Shown: positions 1 to 11,787 of the stretch, one piece after another
Numbering within the stretch: the first letter of the stretch is position 1
Layout: every line of letters begins with the position of its first letter
Notes under the pieces: model-generated
Seen by the model: the letters and a program-made list of their open reading frames with translations, nothing else
Databases searched by the model: none
Told to the model about the DNA's origin: nothing
Made by a program: the position numbers and the translations under genes
Assembly (NCBI GenBank): GCA_964035795.1
Contig: OZ038322.1
Span: 23,084,359 to 23,148,358 of the forward strand
Reading direction: 5' to 3'
Length of the DNA: 64,000 nt
Source of the DNA: Pterobdella sp. o SKG-2022
Taxonomy: Eukaryota > Annelida > Clitellata > Hirudinida > Piscicolidae

Positions 1-142
1 TTTATTATTATCATTATTATTTTTTTTAATTTTTTATTATTATTTTTTTTTTATTGTTATTATTATTATTTATTATTATTGATATTATTATTATTGTTAT
101 TTTTTTATATTTTTTATATTTTTATTTTTTATATTATTATTA

Positions 143-226
<84 letters not shown>
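1..226. repeat. ATT-rich microsatellite
   Basis: Imperfect T-rich sequence with ATT and TTA units resolves into an uninterrupted ATT tract from about position 146 to 226. It reads as poly-Ile in one frame on each strand, which is a by-product of the repeat and not a gene. The tract may continue to the left of the window. Confidence 0.95.
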
Positions 227-228
<2 letters not shown>

Positions 229-1431
229 AACATTGCATTAGAGATGATTTTCATCGGAACAAAGTTTATCGAGGGAATAAAAAAGACTATTAAAAACTTG
301 GTTATATTAATAAAAACAGATCCAATGCCGTTCATATCATATTCTGATGTTTTGAGAAAGATTTCAACCGTATTCTTCTATGATAAATTTTGATATTTTT
401 TGTTGATATTTCCCCTGGCTTAGAGCTATCTTTTAGCTGAAAAATCAATATGAATTTATTTAAGTTTTGAATTTTAATATTTAATTTATTTTAATAAAAA
501 ATAATTATAATCAAAAAAAGTAATTAATTAAAAATTATCATTATCAACAGGTTATTAACTTTAGGAAGTTTATGGTTTAAAAAAATTTATAAAACTTATC
601 TTCAAAGGCAAAAATTTCAAAAGTTTTGAAATAATTTTTAGGTCAAAAAAGTTTATCATTTTGGTTTTTATCATAACTTCACCCATGATATATCAATAAA
701 AGGTGAAAGCTGAAAAAATAAATGGAATCTGTTTTAACATCTACAACTTTCAAAAGTAAAAATATTAATTTTAATAATGATTATTTTTAAAATTATTAAA
801 AATAGAAAATTATCGATTAAAAAACCAATTTATATAGTAACTATCGACGAGAAGAAAAAATAAATTTATCTAACGCTGAAGAAGTAACGAAGGAATATCG
901 GAAGATGATAAATTAATTAACCTCTAAAATATTTGTTCAAAGTTCAAGGATAACTGATAAATTGATGTTAAAAAATATAATTAGTTCGTTAAGTATTTTA
1001 TTGTATCTTCATCACTTCCATACATTCATGTGCTGTTCGTAACGAGCAATACTCGGAAATTTAGGTAACATCACTTCAAATGTTTTACACATGGTTTCAA
1101 CTTTTATTAACGCCATTTATAATTATTTTATTGCTTTTTTTTTATTTATAATTTAGGAATATTCAGTGTAGTTTAAAATAAATAAGTTGAAAAAATATTC
1201 AAAGTATGAAATAGCTTTTAAAAATACAAATGAGGATGTCAAAAGTCTTATTTATCACACACTTCTTAATGATAAATAGACGCTAAGAACGTGTTTACAC
1301 TCTTGCAACATTCAAAAATCAGATGCTTTTGTTTCTGAGAAAGATTCCGTTTGAAAAATTACAAAAAAAAGTTTTGAGGTAGAAAGGTTAAAGCCAAAAC
1401 TAAAAATTTTTTTAACAACATTTATCTTCAC

Positions 1432-1660
1432 TATTTTGTAATGAAAAACATCAATCAAAAGGAATTTTTAATACATTTGTTGAGAAGCTATAATTTTAGA
1501 TAAGCTTAGCTCTATCATAAATCGTTTAGTGATAAAGCTAAACTTATCGCAAATTATAGCTTTTGATTCGCAAAAAACGTGTTAAAATTTTCTGTCAATT
1601 GGTATTTTTCGTTACAAAATACTAAAAAAAAATACCTGCAATGTCTTTGAAAAATTTATC
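1432..1660. repeat. Palindromic fold-back repeat, family A, copy 1
   Basis: The core at 1483-1564 is an inverted repeat: the left arm begins GAAGCTATAATTTTAGATAA and the right arm ends in AAATTATAGCTTTT. Similarity between the arms continues outward, with TATTTTGTAATGAAAAACAT at 1432 mirrored by ATTTTTCGTTACAAAATA near 1603-1621. The same arm sequence recurs at 13684, 46187, 52280 and 55028. The right flank carries TGCAATGTCTTTGAAAA, also found beside the 46.2 kb copy. It is probably a non-autonomous DNA element (MITE or fold-back type). I see no transposase. Confidence 0.7.
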
Positions 1661-2888
1661 ATCGCTCTTGGACTCTTTGTAGCATGACTCTATATGAAAT
1701 ACTCTGTCAAAAACGTTGAAAATATTAGCTCAGCAACCTATGTTGATGCTGTTCCACCATGGCATGCCTTGCTTATAACCAAAAGAACCTTACAAGTACC
1801 TGTAGATATCACTGATTTGGAAGTTGTTTTGACTTTTCAGTCTGCCTCAGTTTTGAGGTATTTATTGAAGACGTAGAAAAAATCTTAGCAAACATTTAAA
1901 TGAGTTTTTATACGTTAATTTTGTATTGTGTTTATTTTTGATGAAATTTACTCAAATTAATAAGATTTTGATTAAGGAGAAAAATTGTTTTATTGTTTAT
2001 TAAACAATTGATTGCAATTGTTTGAAAAAATGAAAAAAAAACATTAATTTTAAATTTTTATAGCGCAAAAAAATATATAAGGCATATCTTTTTCATTTTT
2101 TGAGTTTATAATTTGTCTTCAAATTATTTATTTCGTATTGAAGTTTTGTTTTACTCAAGAACAAACATTTGAAACAAGCTTTTCTAAAAGCATTAATCTT
2201 TAAAGACAAATTGTCAGTGAAGATTTGTGGGTTTTTAAAAGCCTTTTGCTTAAATATTTTAAGCGCCTCTGAAGCAAATCCAGTTTGGAAACTGTGCTAT
2301 AAGACATTCATAATGATATTAATACCAAAAAATTTTTTGCGATCGTTTTGCTATGATTATCAGTTATTTTTTTGAAAAATAATTAATTATCAAATTTTTG
2401 ATTTGTATAAGTGAATCCATACAAAAGATTTATTTTAATGCTGTCAAGTCCAATGCTCGGCTGGAGGGTTCTTCCAAGCTTTTTCCATTAGATATTTTTC
2501 ATTCAATTGTATCAAATTGAAAAATGCTAGTATAAAATAAATTAAGTAATTAATAAGGTATATAAAATGGAATCCATTTTTTATATCACATGATTTTATT
2601 TTTATTAATCTCATTTCAAATATTCAGTAGAAAATGTTATATTCAAAAAACATTATCCCAATAAATTAATTTATTCAAAAAAAATTTTTTAAGAGTTTTT
2701 CTATTTTTAATGTATTTTATCTAATAATCATAATATTATTACATCAACACTGATTAAAAGCAATGTGTAATAAAATGCAAATAAGATGTTTTATCATGTT
2801 CTCAGGTGCTTTCGAGAAAGCAATATTAAACTGTTTACATTGAAATCCGATCAGATATACCTCAACAGTACACCATGGGAAAAACGCC

Positions 2889-2919
<31 letters not shown>

Positions 2920-4424
2920 CATTCTTTGTGTGTATATCTATTTTCTTGTATTTGTTTTTGTTTTTCAAGTTTTTTATGTTTTTTATATCAATTATGAAAA
3001 ATTTCATCAATTTTTTTATTAATTATAATACATATTATTGATTTTTTCAGTTAAAATTATCAAATTGAGAAAAAAAATGAAGTAGTTAAAAACTTCTCAG
3101 ATCTGTTCATAAGCCAAAAAAAACTTTTCTTTTGATACTCATCGTTAATATGAACCAATGGTGAATTAGTGAAATTCTGCCAAAAACCCATGCACACATG
3201 GTGGAATTTTTATTAAGAGAAGCAAAACACCACTATCTTCTATGGGAATTCCTATAGTTCTCAGTACTCACCAAACTTATATGTTGCCTTTGAAATGTGT
3301 TAACATAAAAATGATCAGTTACCTAAATATCTTGTATCGTTTACAGGTTGTTTATCAAATGTTTTATCGTTCTACTGTTTTCACCAAAAGATTTTTTGTT
3401 TCAAAACTTTGCAAATTATACTTGTTATAATTTCTCAAATCTAGATCAACGATATATTTTCCACCAACTTGGTCGCATCCATCACCTATTCCTCAATTTC
3501 AAAGATTTCACAATAAATTACCCAACATAGCACTATCTTTAAGTTTTTAAGATGCCATGAAGTTTATCGTGGGTTGAACTTACATTATCAAGGGATATTA
3601 TATAATATAAATGCTATCATTTATACTTTGGAAAACATTGGTTTTTTCCAATTCGTATAACATTGATAAACACAAACCAAATGATTAATTCTCACACATC
3701 CTCTTATTCCAACTTGCTTCAAATGAATTCTGAGCATAATAGTTTTGCATGCATTCATCATTCACGAACTTATCTTTTTGATCAATCTGATAACAATTTC
3801 ACCAGATTTATAATCTCATACACGCTTTCCTCTCGTTTGCATTCATTTTTATCCATTATTTTTTATATGTTTTTTCGGATTCACTTTTATTCATAAGTTT
3901 TTTTTGTTTTTAAAATAAGTTTTGGTTTTATTTAAATAGTTTTTGAGTTAATTTTTTAATTATTTTTTAAGTTTTTCCTGTTTTTATCCTGTTTTATTGT
4001 TTTAACAACTTTTTTATCGTAAAAATTTTTTCAGCCATAGATAAAAAATTATTTTTAAAGTATAAGTTCTTTTATTTTTAATTTCAAACTCTCCCAAAAC
4101 CTTTATTGAATCAACCTCTCTTTGTTCTCTTCAACCACTGTTTTCAATCTCTAGACATTATCTCAATTGCCTCAAATTTAAACCAATCTCAGATGAAACA
4201 TGTGTCAAAAGTGAATCTCAATTCAAAATATACCTTAATTGTTAATAAACTTAATTTTTTAAAAATCTTAAATAAATACCATTATTTTATATAATTTTCT
4301 TTTAAGATATATTTTAAATTTAAAAGTAAACTCAAGATTTGTTGAATGATTACAAGAAGCAAACATTTACTCAGCCAACAATAAAGATCCAAATGAAGTT
4401 TACTTGAATTCATATCATGTTACA

Positions 4425-4660
4425 CCCGACCTACACGCACATACATATCTTTTCACACACAGACACACATACAAATACACACAAAGATGTTTCAAATACA
4501 TACATATACAAAAATAAAAACGTATTAAAACTAGACTTATACAGGAACACACACATACAAAAGAAATAAAAAAAAAACAAACACACGCACAAAAACAAAC
4601 ACACGCACAAAAACACACAAAAACACGCACAAAAACACAAAAACAAACACACACACAAAT
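4425..4660. repeat. CA/AAAC-rich low-complexity tract
   Basis: Degenerate ACACAC and AAAACACAC units cover the interval. The reverse strand reads as Cys/Val/Phe-rich open frames, which are repeat artefacts. Confidence 0.85.
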
Positions 4661-6869
4661 CAGCACATTAATACGTTATTAATTTTAACTCATAAAACAC
4701 ACTGATAAGGGGAGATGAAACTCAAAAATAGGCATGCTTTTTCTATTATAAATGCTGAAGCCATTGTATCTTGAAGATTATATTGTTGGAACTGTTATAT
4801 TTATTATTCTTTTAGAAAGAATATTCAACCTTTATTATGGATAGAGGAACAATTACTCAAAGGATCAAAAGTTTTTAGTGAAGCCCCATTTCACATTCAT
4901 TTTTTTTGGTAAGTTCTTTAATTTTTGAGGCTTATTTCTCAAGTTTTTGCTATCTTTTTATCTTTTCAGTGTTTCCTTCATACATAGCAAGTGTCAATAC
5001 AATTTCACTCCTTCAATCCATGCACGTACGAAGGATGCAACACGTTCATTAATGTATGGAGCTTGTATTTTGATATATACATTTATACCATGTAAAAATT
5101 TGAAAATTGATTCCTTTGTTGTAAATGGTAAATTTTTCATATAATGTTTCGGTATTTAGCACTGCGTATGAATTTTTGTTAGACTGCATCCTTTTGTTTT
5201 ATTGTATTGTATTCTTATAGCGTTGTACTGTTTCATACTGTTATATTGTGTTGTATTGTATTATATAGTAAAACATAATGTTTTTTCTTATATTATATCA
5301 TTGCATGTGTTCATATTATTATTTTTGCATTGTTTATTATTATATTGGCATATTGTATTTAAGAGATACGTAAAAACTTTCATGCCAGTCGCAGCCATCG
5401 AATGCATATAATTAATGCTATTTGAGTGCACTGAGTCTAGTGATTATTAGTATCAGATATGTAATTAGGAGAAACGCCTGGAAATCTAATCGAATTTTGA
5501 CGCATCAAAGGTGAGGCATTCGTGGTTTTAAGGTATATTTTTTTTATTTATTTTTTTTTCAATGAATTATTTTTTATTTTTCATTTTTCACACGCCAAAG
5601 TTCAGAAAATTATTTTAAAACTGTTTTCAGATACTTTTTCACTACGGTTTGTTAGCAGTATGATTTGTGGAAAAGATTTTTGAAAAAATTTGTTTTGTTG
5701 GCAGTTTTTTATGATTCATATCTTGAAATGATATCTTAAAAATTTTTTTTTCCATAACTTATTTTTATGTCATATTTATAAAATTAAGGATAAAAGATAG
5801 AAATATTACTTAAACAAACTGCCACAGCGTTTTAATTGGCGACAAAGGGTTTCTCAAAAGTTCGGTGCACTAAAATTAAATTTTTAAGTAAAAATTCAAA
5901 TACTATGTTTGAATTATTTTGAAAAAAAATAAAATAAATTAAACTTCATTGAGAAAGTTGCATCAGTAGAAAAAAACTTATTTACATTATATGACGATAT
6001 AGAAAACGTACAAAAAGATTCATATATTATTTGTTTATAAGGAAATTCCTTTTTAGACACTAATTATCTTTTAAACTCAATTGTTCCTTAAAACGAAATT
6101 ATGAATAAATTTGAAATTTTAGATATAATATCAATCTTAACACATTTTGGTTGGTTTTTGAGGCTAGTACAATATTTACATCACTCCACGTTACTATATG
6201 TAGATATATATATATTTATATATATAAATATGACACCCCATTCTGTCATAGATACATTCATGTGTTTACTTTATGTATATAGATGATGATATTATAAATA
6301 TGAATAGCCATATACCAAGAGAATATAGTGATGAAGTACTATAAAAATGAATCGTAAAGAGGATTATATTTAAAAGCTTTCTGACTACTAGTGCGGACCG
6401 AAACGTTGATTGGTGATGTGTTTGGTTTTTTTGATTTAAAATCGGGTTGAAAGTTTTGAGGGAGATTTGATTCTGTAAAAAAATTTTATTGGGGCTTTTT
6501 TGGATTCATTTTTTAAAGTGGTAAGACGTTAGAGCTCACGCATAAAACGCACCTAAAACTTAAGATACCGTTAAACATTAATTTATTCATACTAAAACTA
6601 ATTAACACTTGCTAAATATAATTTATGCGGATTGCTAAAAATATTTTTTATCAGACTTTTAGCAAAAAATATTAAATGATAATCATAATTAAAATTATAT
6701 TAAAACTCGCTAAGGTTCTATGAAAAGCCTGAACTTATCAAAATTAAAAATCGACGCGAAGAATTTTTAAGAAAATTTAAATAAACCACAGAAACATGGA
6801 AAAATTTCGTATTATCATTTTATTTTTTACAGAAAAAAACAAAAAGGCCTATATAAGTGAACCTCCATT

Positions 6870-8468
6870 ATGTCACCACTGAACCACTGGCATACAAAAG
6901 CAAGCAACAATCTCTCAGCTATGTTCAACCACTCAGTACTTCATTACCTCACTCAAGACCGCTATTTGGACCGCCTCCACCCCTCACCCAACCTCTTAGC
7001 TTTTCTTCTAGTTTTAATATTTGCTATTGTATCTCTTATAACTAACATCACATCAATTGTTGCTTTTGTCTCGTGGTCGAAGTTAAGAGTGACGCAGAAT
7101 TTAGTGTTGGTTAATATCTCTATAGCTGATATTATTTATTCGTTGTCTTCTCTTTTTCCCGCATTGGCTACATATTTTTTTGAATCGAGCACTAACACCA
7201 CTTTGTGTCGGATGGTGTTTTATGTTTTAATTGTGTCTTTATACGTGGCAGTTTATTCCTCTGTGCTATTTTGTCTCCTCAAATGCTTCACGGAAATAAT
7301 GCGGAAACATGCAGCAAAACAACGCCATGCTAATGGTCGGGTTAGAATAGTTGAAGAACGCAAGGATTTTTTTTTTAATGGTTTTAAAAACAATGTTGCT
7401 CACCAACAGGAAAGCTTCTTCACTCCCACTGCTAGTGTTTTCTTCTGTTGTATCTTGTGGTTGGCATTTTTTGTCACCAACTCCAACATCTTCCATTCAA
7501 AAGACTCTACCACTGCTTCTCTGTTGGTTCTACACCAGCCTTTACAGTGTGACCATCGATGTTTTATGACTCTCAAGCAACTGGAAGAGGAACAGAGACA
7601 AAAAGAAAGAGAAGTAGCATCACCCGCAGAAATTTTTAAGCAGCATTTCAAAAAAAATTTCAATGTTAACGTGCCCAACCAACGTGGATATTCAGAACCC
7701 ACAAATGAGCAAAAGCAAAAAGAAGACAATGGTCTAAAAAACCTTTGGCTACTTTTCCTCATCACGGCATTTTTGTGTCCTCTAGCATTAGTTTCAATCT
7801 TCTCAGGACTACTTTTATTTTTCATTCACTGCACACGAACACCAAATAGAGCTCCGATAGCAGAGCTCACCAATTCCACCCGTATAACCACGTCACTCAC
7901 GGCTTCTCCCGTGTCATATTCTCCATTTAGTGCCACTAATAACATGTTGTCAGACTATGCCGCAGTAATTTCTTCTCGCAAAGATTCTGTGGTGTTAGTA
8001 ATGGCGATCTCAATCGTGCGGTTTCTATGCTGGCTGCCACTGCAAGTTTGTTTGTTGATCGATGTTTATGGCTTTTCCACACACCACAACACTAAGCACT
8101 CTCTCTTCCACAATGGCATGGAAATGTATGGGGCAAGTTGTGCCTTATTTTCATGTTGCATCAACCCACTCATCTATCTGGCATTCTTCCCCGATGTTAG
8201 AAGGTCTTTGGTGCGATGCAGAAGACGTTGGCGCAGACGCGAGAAACGAAAAAACCTCACATTGAGTGCAATTAATGCCGCAAGAATGCAGTCGAGAGGG
8301 TTGTCGAAGCCAGATCTGTGTACTCCCGCTTGCTCTCTAGACAACCCATTCAGATATTCCTCCAACAACCACTTACCCATGCCACCACCTCTCAAGCCCA
8401 CCCATGAAACTAATGATACAATTCTGTCTATTTTGTGCGATAGCTCCAACAAAATCAATTACAATTGA
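6870..8468 (+). CDS. Rhodopsin-class (class A) G-protein-coupled receptor, orphan
   Basis: An intron-free frame of 532 codons encodes a seven-helix plasma-membrane receptor. Visible landmarks are TM1 at about 43-69 with N59, TM2 at 77-101 with LVNISIAD (D87), C113 at the top of TM3, TM4 with W197, TM5 at 290-320 with P304, TM6 at 374-400 with FLCWLP, and TM7 at 415-438 with NPLIY followed by the helix-8 phenylalanines. N-glycosylation sequons lie at N14 and N20 in the N-terminus and at N109 in the first outer loop. The TM6 and TM7 motifs resemble neuropeptide receptors, but I cannot name a ligand. Two features are odd. The DRY site at the end of TM3 reads KCF (138-140). The second outer loop is very long (about 85 residues) and contains a charged, helix-like stretch. 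Met18 is an alternative start. An acceptor-like TTTTTTACAG ends 37 nt upstream of the ATG, so a 5'UTR intron or trans-splice site is possible. Confidence 0.9.
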   Translation: MSPLNHWHTKASNNLSAMFNHSVLHYLTQDRYLDRLHPSPNLLAFLLVLIFAIVSLITNITSIVAFVSWSKLRVTQNLVLVNISIADIIYSLSSLFPALATYFFESSTNTTLCRMVFYVLIVSLYVAVYSSVLFCLLKCFTEIMRKHAAKQRHANGRVRIVEERKDFFFNGFKNNVAHQQESFFTPTASVFFCCILWLAFFVTNSNIFHSKDSTTASLLVLHQPLQCDHRCFMTLKQLEEEQRQKEREVASPAEIFKQHFKKNFNVNVPNQRGYSEPTNEQKQKEDNGLKNLWLLFLITAFLCPLALVSIFSGLLLFFIHCTRTPNRAPIAELTNSTRITTSLTASPVSYSPFSATNNMLSDYAAVISSRKDSVVLVMAISIVRFLCWLPLQVCLLIDVYGFSTHHNTKHSLFHNGMEMYGASCALFSCCINPLIYLAFFPDVRRSLVRCRRRWRRREKRKNLTLSAINAARMQSRGLSKPDLCTPACSLDNPFRYSSNNHLPMPPPLKPTHETNDTILSILCDSSNKINYN

Positions 8469-11400
8469 ACTACTGCCCAGGCAATTATGAAGCAATTAAT
8501 CTCCTACCACCATGTTGGGCCTACATAATAAGTCATATGAGGTTATACACCATTCATATGTTCAAGTACTGCCATTTTAAATCTCTAGTCAACCTAGATG
8601 GAAACGTATTTCAATTATTTATTCACATTTTTAACGAGTGCAATTAGTACGTCAGGCATAAACAATGCACCAAGATTAACGTCTGTGAGTGATTTTATCT
8701 CATATCTCTCCTCCAATCTAATGCCTTTTTGGTGTGTTTTAGATGATTATACAAGCTTTTATAGAAAATAGACTGTTTTTAAAAGTTCAGAATTTTGCAG
8801 TATTTTACTGTTTAATATTTTTATCTGTATTTTTGTATGATAAAATTTTATTTTCGCGGCTTTAGGATACATCTATCTGTTTAAAATACATCACCAAGTG
8901 CTAAAGAACTGAATTTATGATCAATATCGTTAGTTTATAGTTGAACTTTTATTATTTGTGAAAATTTTGACGTAACTTTAGCATGAAACATTGTGCAGAT
9001 GCTAGTGAAGATGAATTTTTTATTAAGAGTGATGCCATTTTTAATTAATTTTTTCAAAATAATAATTTAGAATAACATTTTTTTAACAATAATAATATTC
9101 ACAACTATGAACTTCTTATTATAAAACACTGACAAAAAATACGGAATACAAGTTGACTCTAAATTATTTTCGAAAATGTTTTGTAAAATTAAACCAAAGT
9201 CTATTTTAAAATAAAACTTTGAAAACTACATGGGTTCTGCCAAGTATCGTGTATATACTTCGCTCATTTCCAGTGCTCCTCTAGTTTTACACAAATTTTT
9301 AATCGTTTTCCAGCTTGAGTTTTCAATTAAAAATAAAAATAATTCTCCCCACACCAAGTTCATTGCTTAGTATTCTATCTTCAAAAACATTCTATCTAAC
9401 GTTCAGAGTCTGCTACAACATAAAAGGTTTATATATGAGTTATATAAATGTATCCGTGTGAATCTAATTTATTTAATAACCTTTCCTATAGGGCATTGAT
9501 TTTTTTTCACAAAAAATTTGTTTTCTCATTGAAACAAAATGTAACAACATATGTCAAAAAGTCAGATGATAGTTAATTCTTCTTTCTCCAAATCCAATCC
9601 AAAATTATTAAAAATGAAAGATTTTATTAAAACATTATTGAAGGTTATATTGAAATATTTCCTTCAATTGATAGAAAGCCATCAATCAGTCAAATTGATG
9701 GTTCTTTTAAGGAGAATGTGGTTGGACGGGCATGGTCTCCAGGTGTTGAACTCACAAATATGCTACTCGTTATGTTGGGAAACTCACTGGTTTAACGTTA
9801 CAATTATTTTGTGTGTAATGTATGAAAAGAAGTATTATTATATTTTATTTTTTGAAGTTCTTATCAAGGTTTTTAAACTCCGTACTCTATTTTTATATCA
9901 TTTACGTTTTTCTATCGTTTGTGTTTTTTCCATTCATCTACATAGGTTATTAGGGTTAGTACATATAGTATAACTACTATAAGCTGCGTTGAGTTAAATC
10001 ACTAATGAATTAAGATCCTTGCAGTTACTTCGAAATACTGCGTACTTTTTATAAATGTGTACATTTTTACATTAACCTACTAAATACGCAGTTGTATAAT
10101 TAACAAAGAAAACGCTGAAAATCTTCATTTAAATGCGTTTAAATGATAAGGCCGTTAGATGCAGAAGAGAGTCCCAGATAAACCATAGATAGCTTTCAGA
10201 ACAAACCATAGCATATACATACAAACAATCTTTATCTCTTCCTCAGTCACTCTTATCAGCTTTGCTCTTCTCTCATTGGTCAGGCTTTATTCTTATCATT
10301 TGTTCTATAACCTTTTTGTTTAATTATTTCTTTTTGTTTAGTGGTTATTTCACTTTATATAGTTTTATCCTGTTTGAGTGAGTCAAGATAGAAGATACTT
10401 AAAGAACTGTTATTGGGAGCTGAGTATTATAGTGGTTTGATGGTAAGCGTGTAATAATGAGGGATTATATGTATTTTCAACTTCACTTTATGTTTATTTA
10501 ATGGCGTATATGATTTAGGTGTGAGCCTCTTGAGGATAATAAACAACTTAGCCCTTGTGATAGTCTTTTTGTCTAAAATGAGCCTGTGTTAATCTTATAA
10601 AATGAGAAAACGCTAAGTTTGTACATATTTATTTTAATTCACAATGCTTTCCGGTATTAACCATATTAAAAGCATGATGATGACATATCTATTATTCAAG
10701 ATAGGAATATTTTCTGTATTTCTACATATGTTTCCCTATATATTTGTTATTCGTGTGTTTTATTTATATATATAAATTATAAAAAAATCCATTAATATTT
10801 AACAGTGAATAAATGGAACATTTGAAAATGTTTTTGTCAAGCAACAAAAGAAAACGTTAGAGCTGATGAAACTCAACCTTAGTACTTATTTATTTGTTCA
10901 ATATTTAATTTCACTTTTACATGTGAAATTCATTTTTGGAAAGAATGTTGACAAATTGATAAAAACTCGCTTGTTTTTTATTAAATTTTCTTAGTTCATT
11001 TGGGTAATAGTGCTTTGTAAAATTTTCATTTTTGAAATTTTTCAGCAATTAGAATTTAACATTTAGAAAAATAAAAGAGAGAGTTTGAAACAGGGTTTCT
11101 TAATAAAACTAATAATTCGATATTGATTTAAAAGTTTCACCATTCAAAAGATTTATAAATTTTGTTTTTTTTGTGCCAGGCAATAATAACTAAAGATTTG
11201 TTATCAAAAATTCATGAAATTCTTTTTAAACATGAAAAGCGTTTTGTATGAATTATACAAAATTGTACATGAAAACCGGCTCAAAACTCGTTTTATTTGA
11301 GGAATAGTAGAGAGATGTATCAATTTAACTATAGAGATTTTGTAAATTAAATATATGTTTGAATGATTTTTTATAGCTTCATTTTTAAATGATTTAATTT

Positions 11401-11744
11401 AATTCCACAAAAAATTTTTTCAAAATAATTATAACTGTTGGCTAATTTAATTAACTTTGATGGAAAAATGCTGGTTGAGTACACGGTAATTAAATTGTTC
11501 AAACACTTTAGTAACCAACAATTTTTGAAATTAAATCATTATAAATTAAGTTGAAATATAAAGTAAGACAATAAGCTATTTCTTGAAATTGATGACAAAA
11601 TTATAATTCGAACCAAGCCATCGCCCAACCTTTATCTTTCATTTTGAAAAGTTGTATCGAAATTAATTACTAACGTTCATTAATAAATATTTGGTGTTCT
11701 TTTTGCTTTAAATTAAGTTTTATTTTGATTTTTTTATATTGCAG
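8469..11744. other. Intergenic AT-rich DNA
   Basis: No gene is established here. The only coding-like stretch is an open frame at 9631-9795 on the plus strand. It contains the residues VVGRAWSPGVELTNMLLVML and ends in TAA, but has no convincing acceptor or partner exons. The rest is A/T-rich sequence with small ORFs that look random. Confidence 0.5.
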
Positions 11745-11787
11745 CTCCTAGTTATTTGAATTTTTTATTTTAACGCTGTTGAGCAAA

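Larger units (their letters stand above)
227..6830. other. Intergenic AT-rich DNA, no gene seen
   Basis: No open frame here shows a recognisable domain or coding-like composition together with splice sites. It holds simple repeats (an AT tract at about 2891-2920 and CA/AAAC-rich sequence at 4425-4660), one palindromic repeat at 1432-1621, and otherwise long poly-A and poly-T rich stretches. Short open frames at 1694-1876, 3242-3530, 3663-3896 and 4947-5144 look like chance frames or eroded repeat remnants. Confidence 0.6.

Noticed and set aside
4415..4666. Cys/Val/Phe-rich minus-strand frames that look like a cysteine-rich protein
   Set aside because: They lie wholly within a CA/AAAC low-complexity tract, and two frames are open at once.
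6385..6420. Hammerhead-ribozyme-like core (CTGACTACTAGTGCGGACCGAAACGTTG)
   Set aside because: The GAAAC half is present, but the CUGAUGA half reads CTGACTA and the flanking stems do not pair convincingly. It is more likely a retroelement end motif.
7400..7825. 141-codon minus-strand frame inside the GPCR
   Set aside because: It is antisense shadow of the receptor coding sequence, with no recognisable features.
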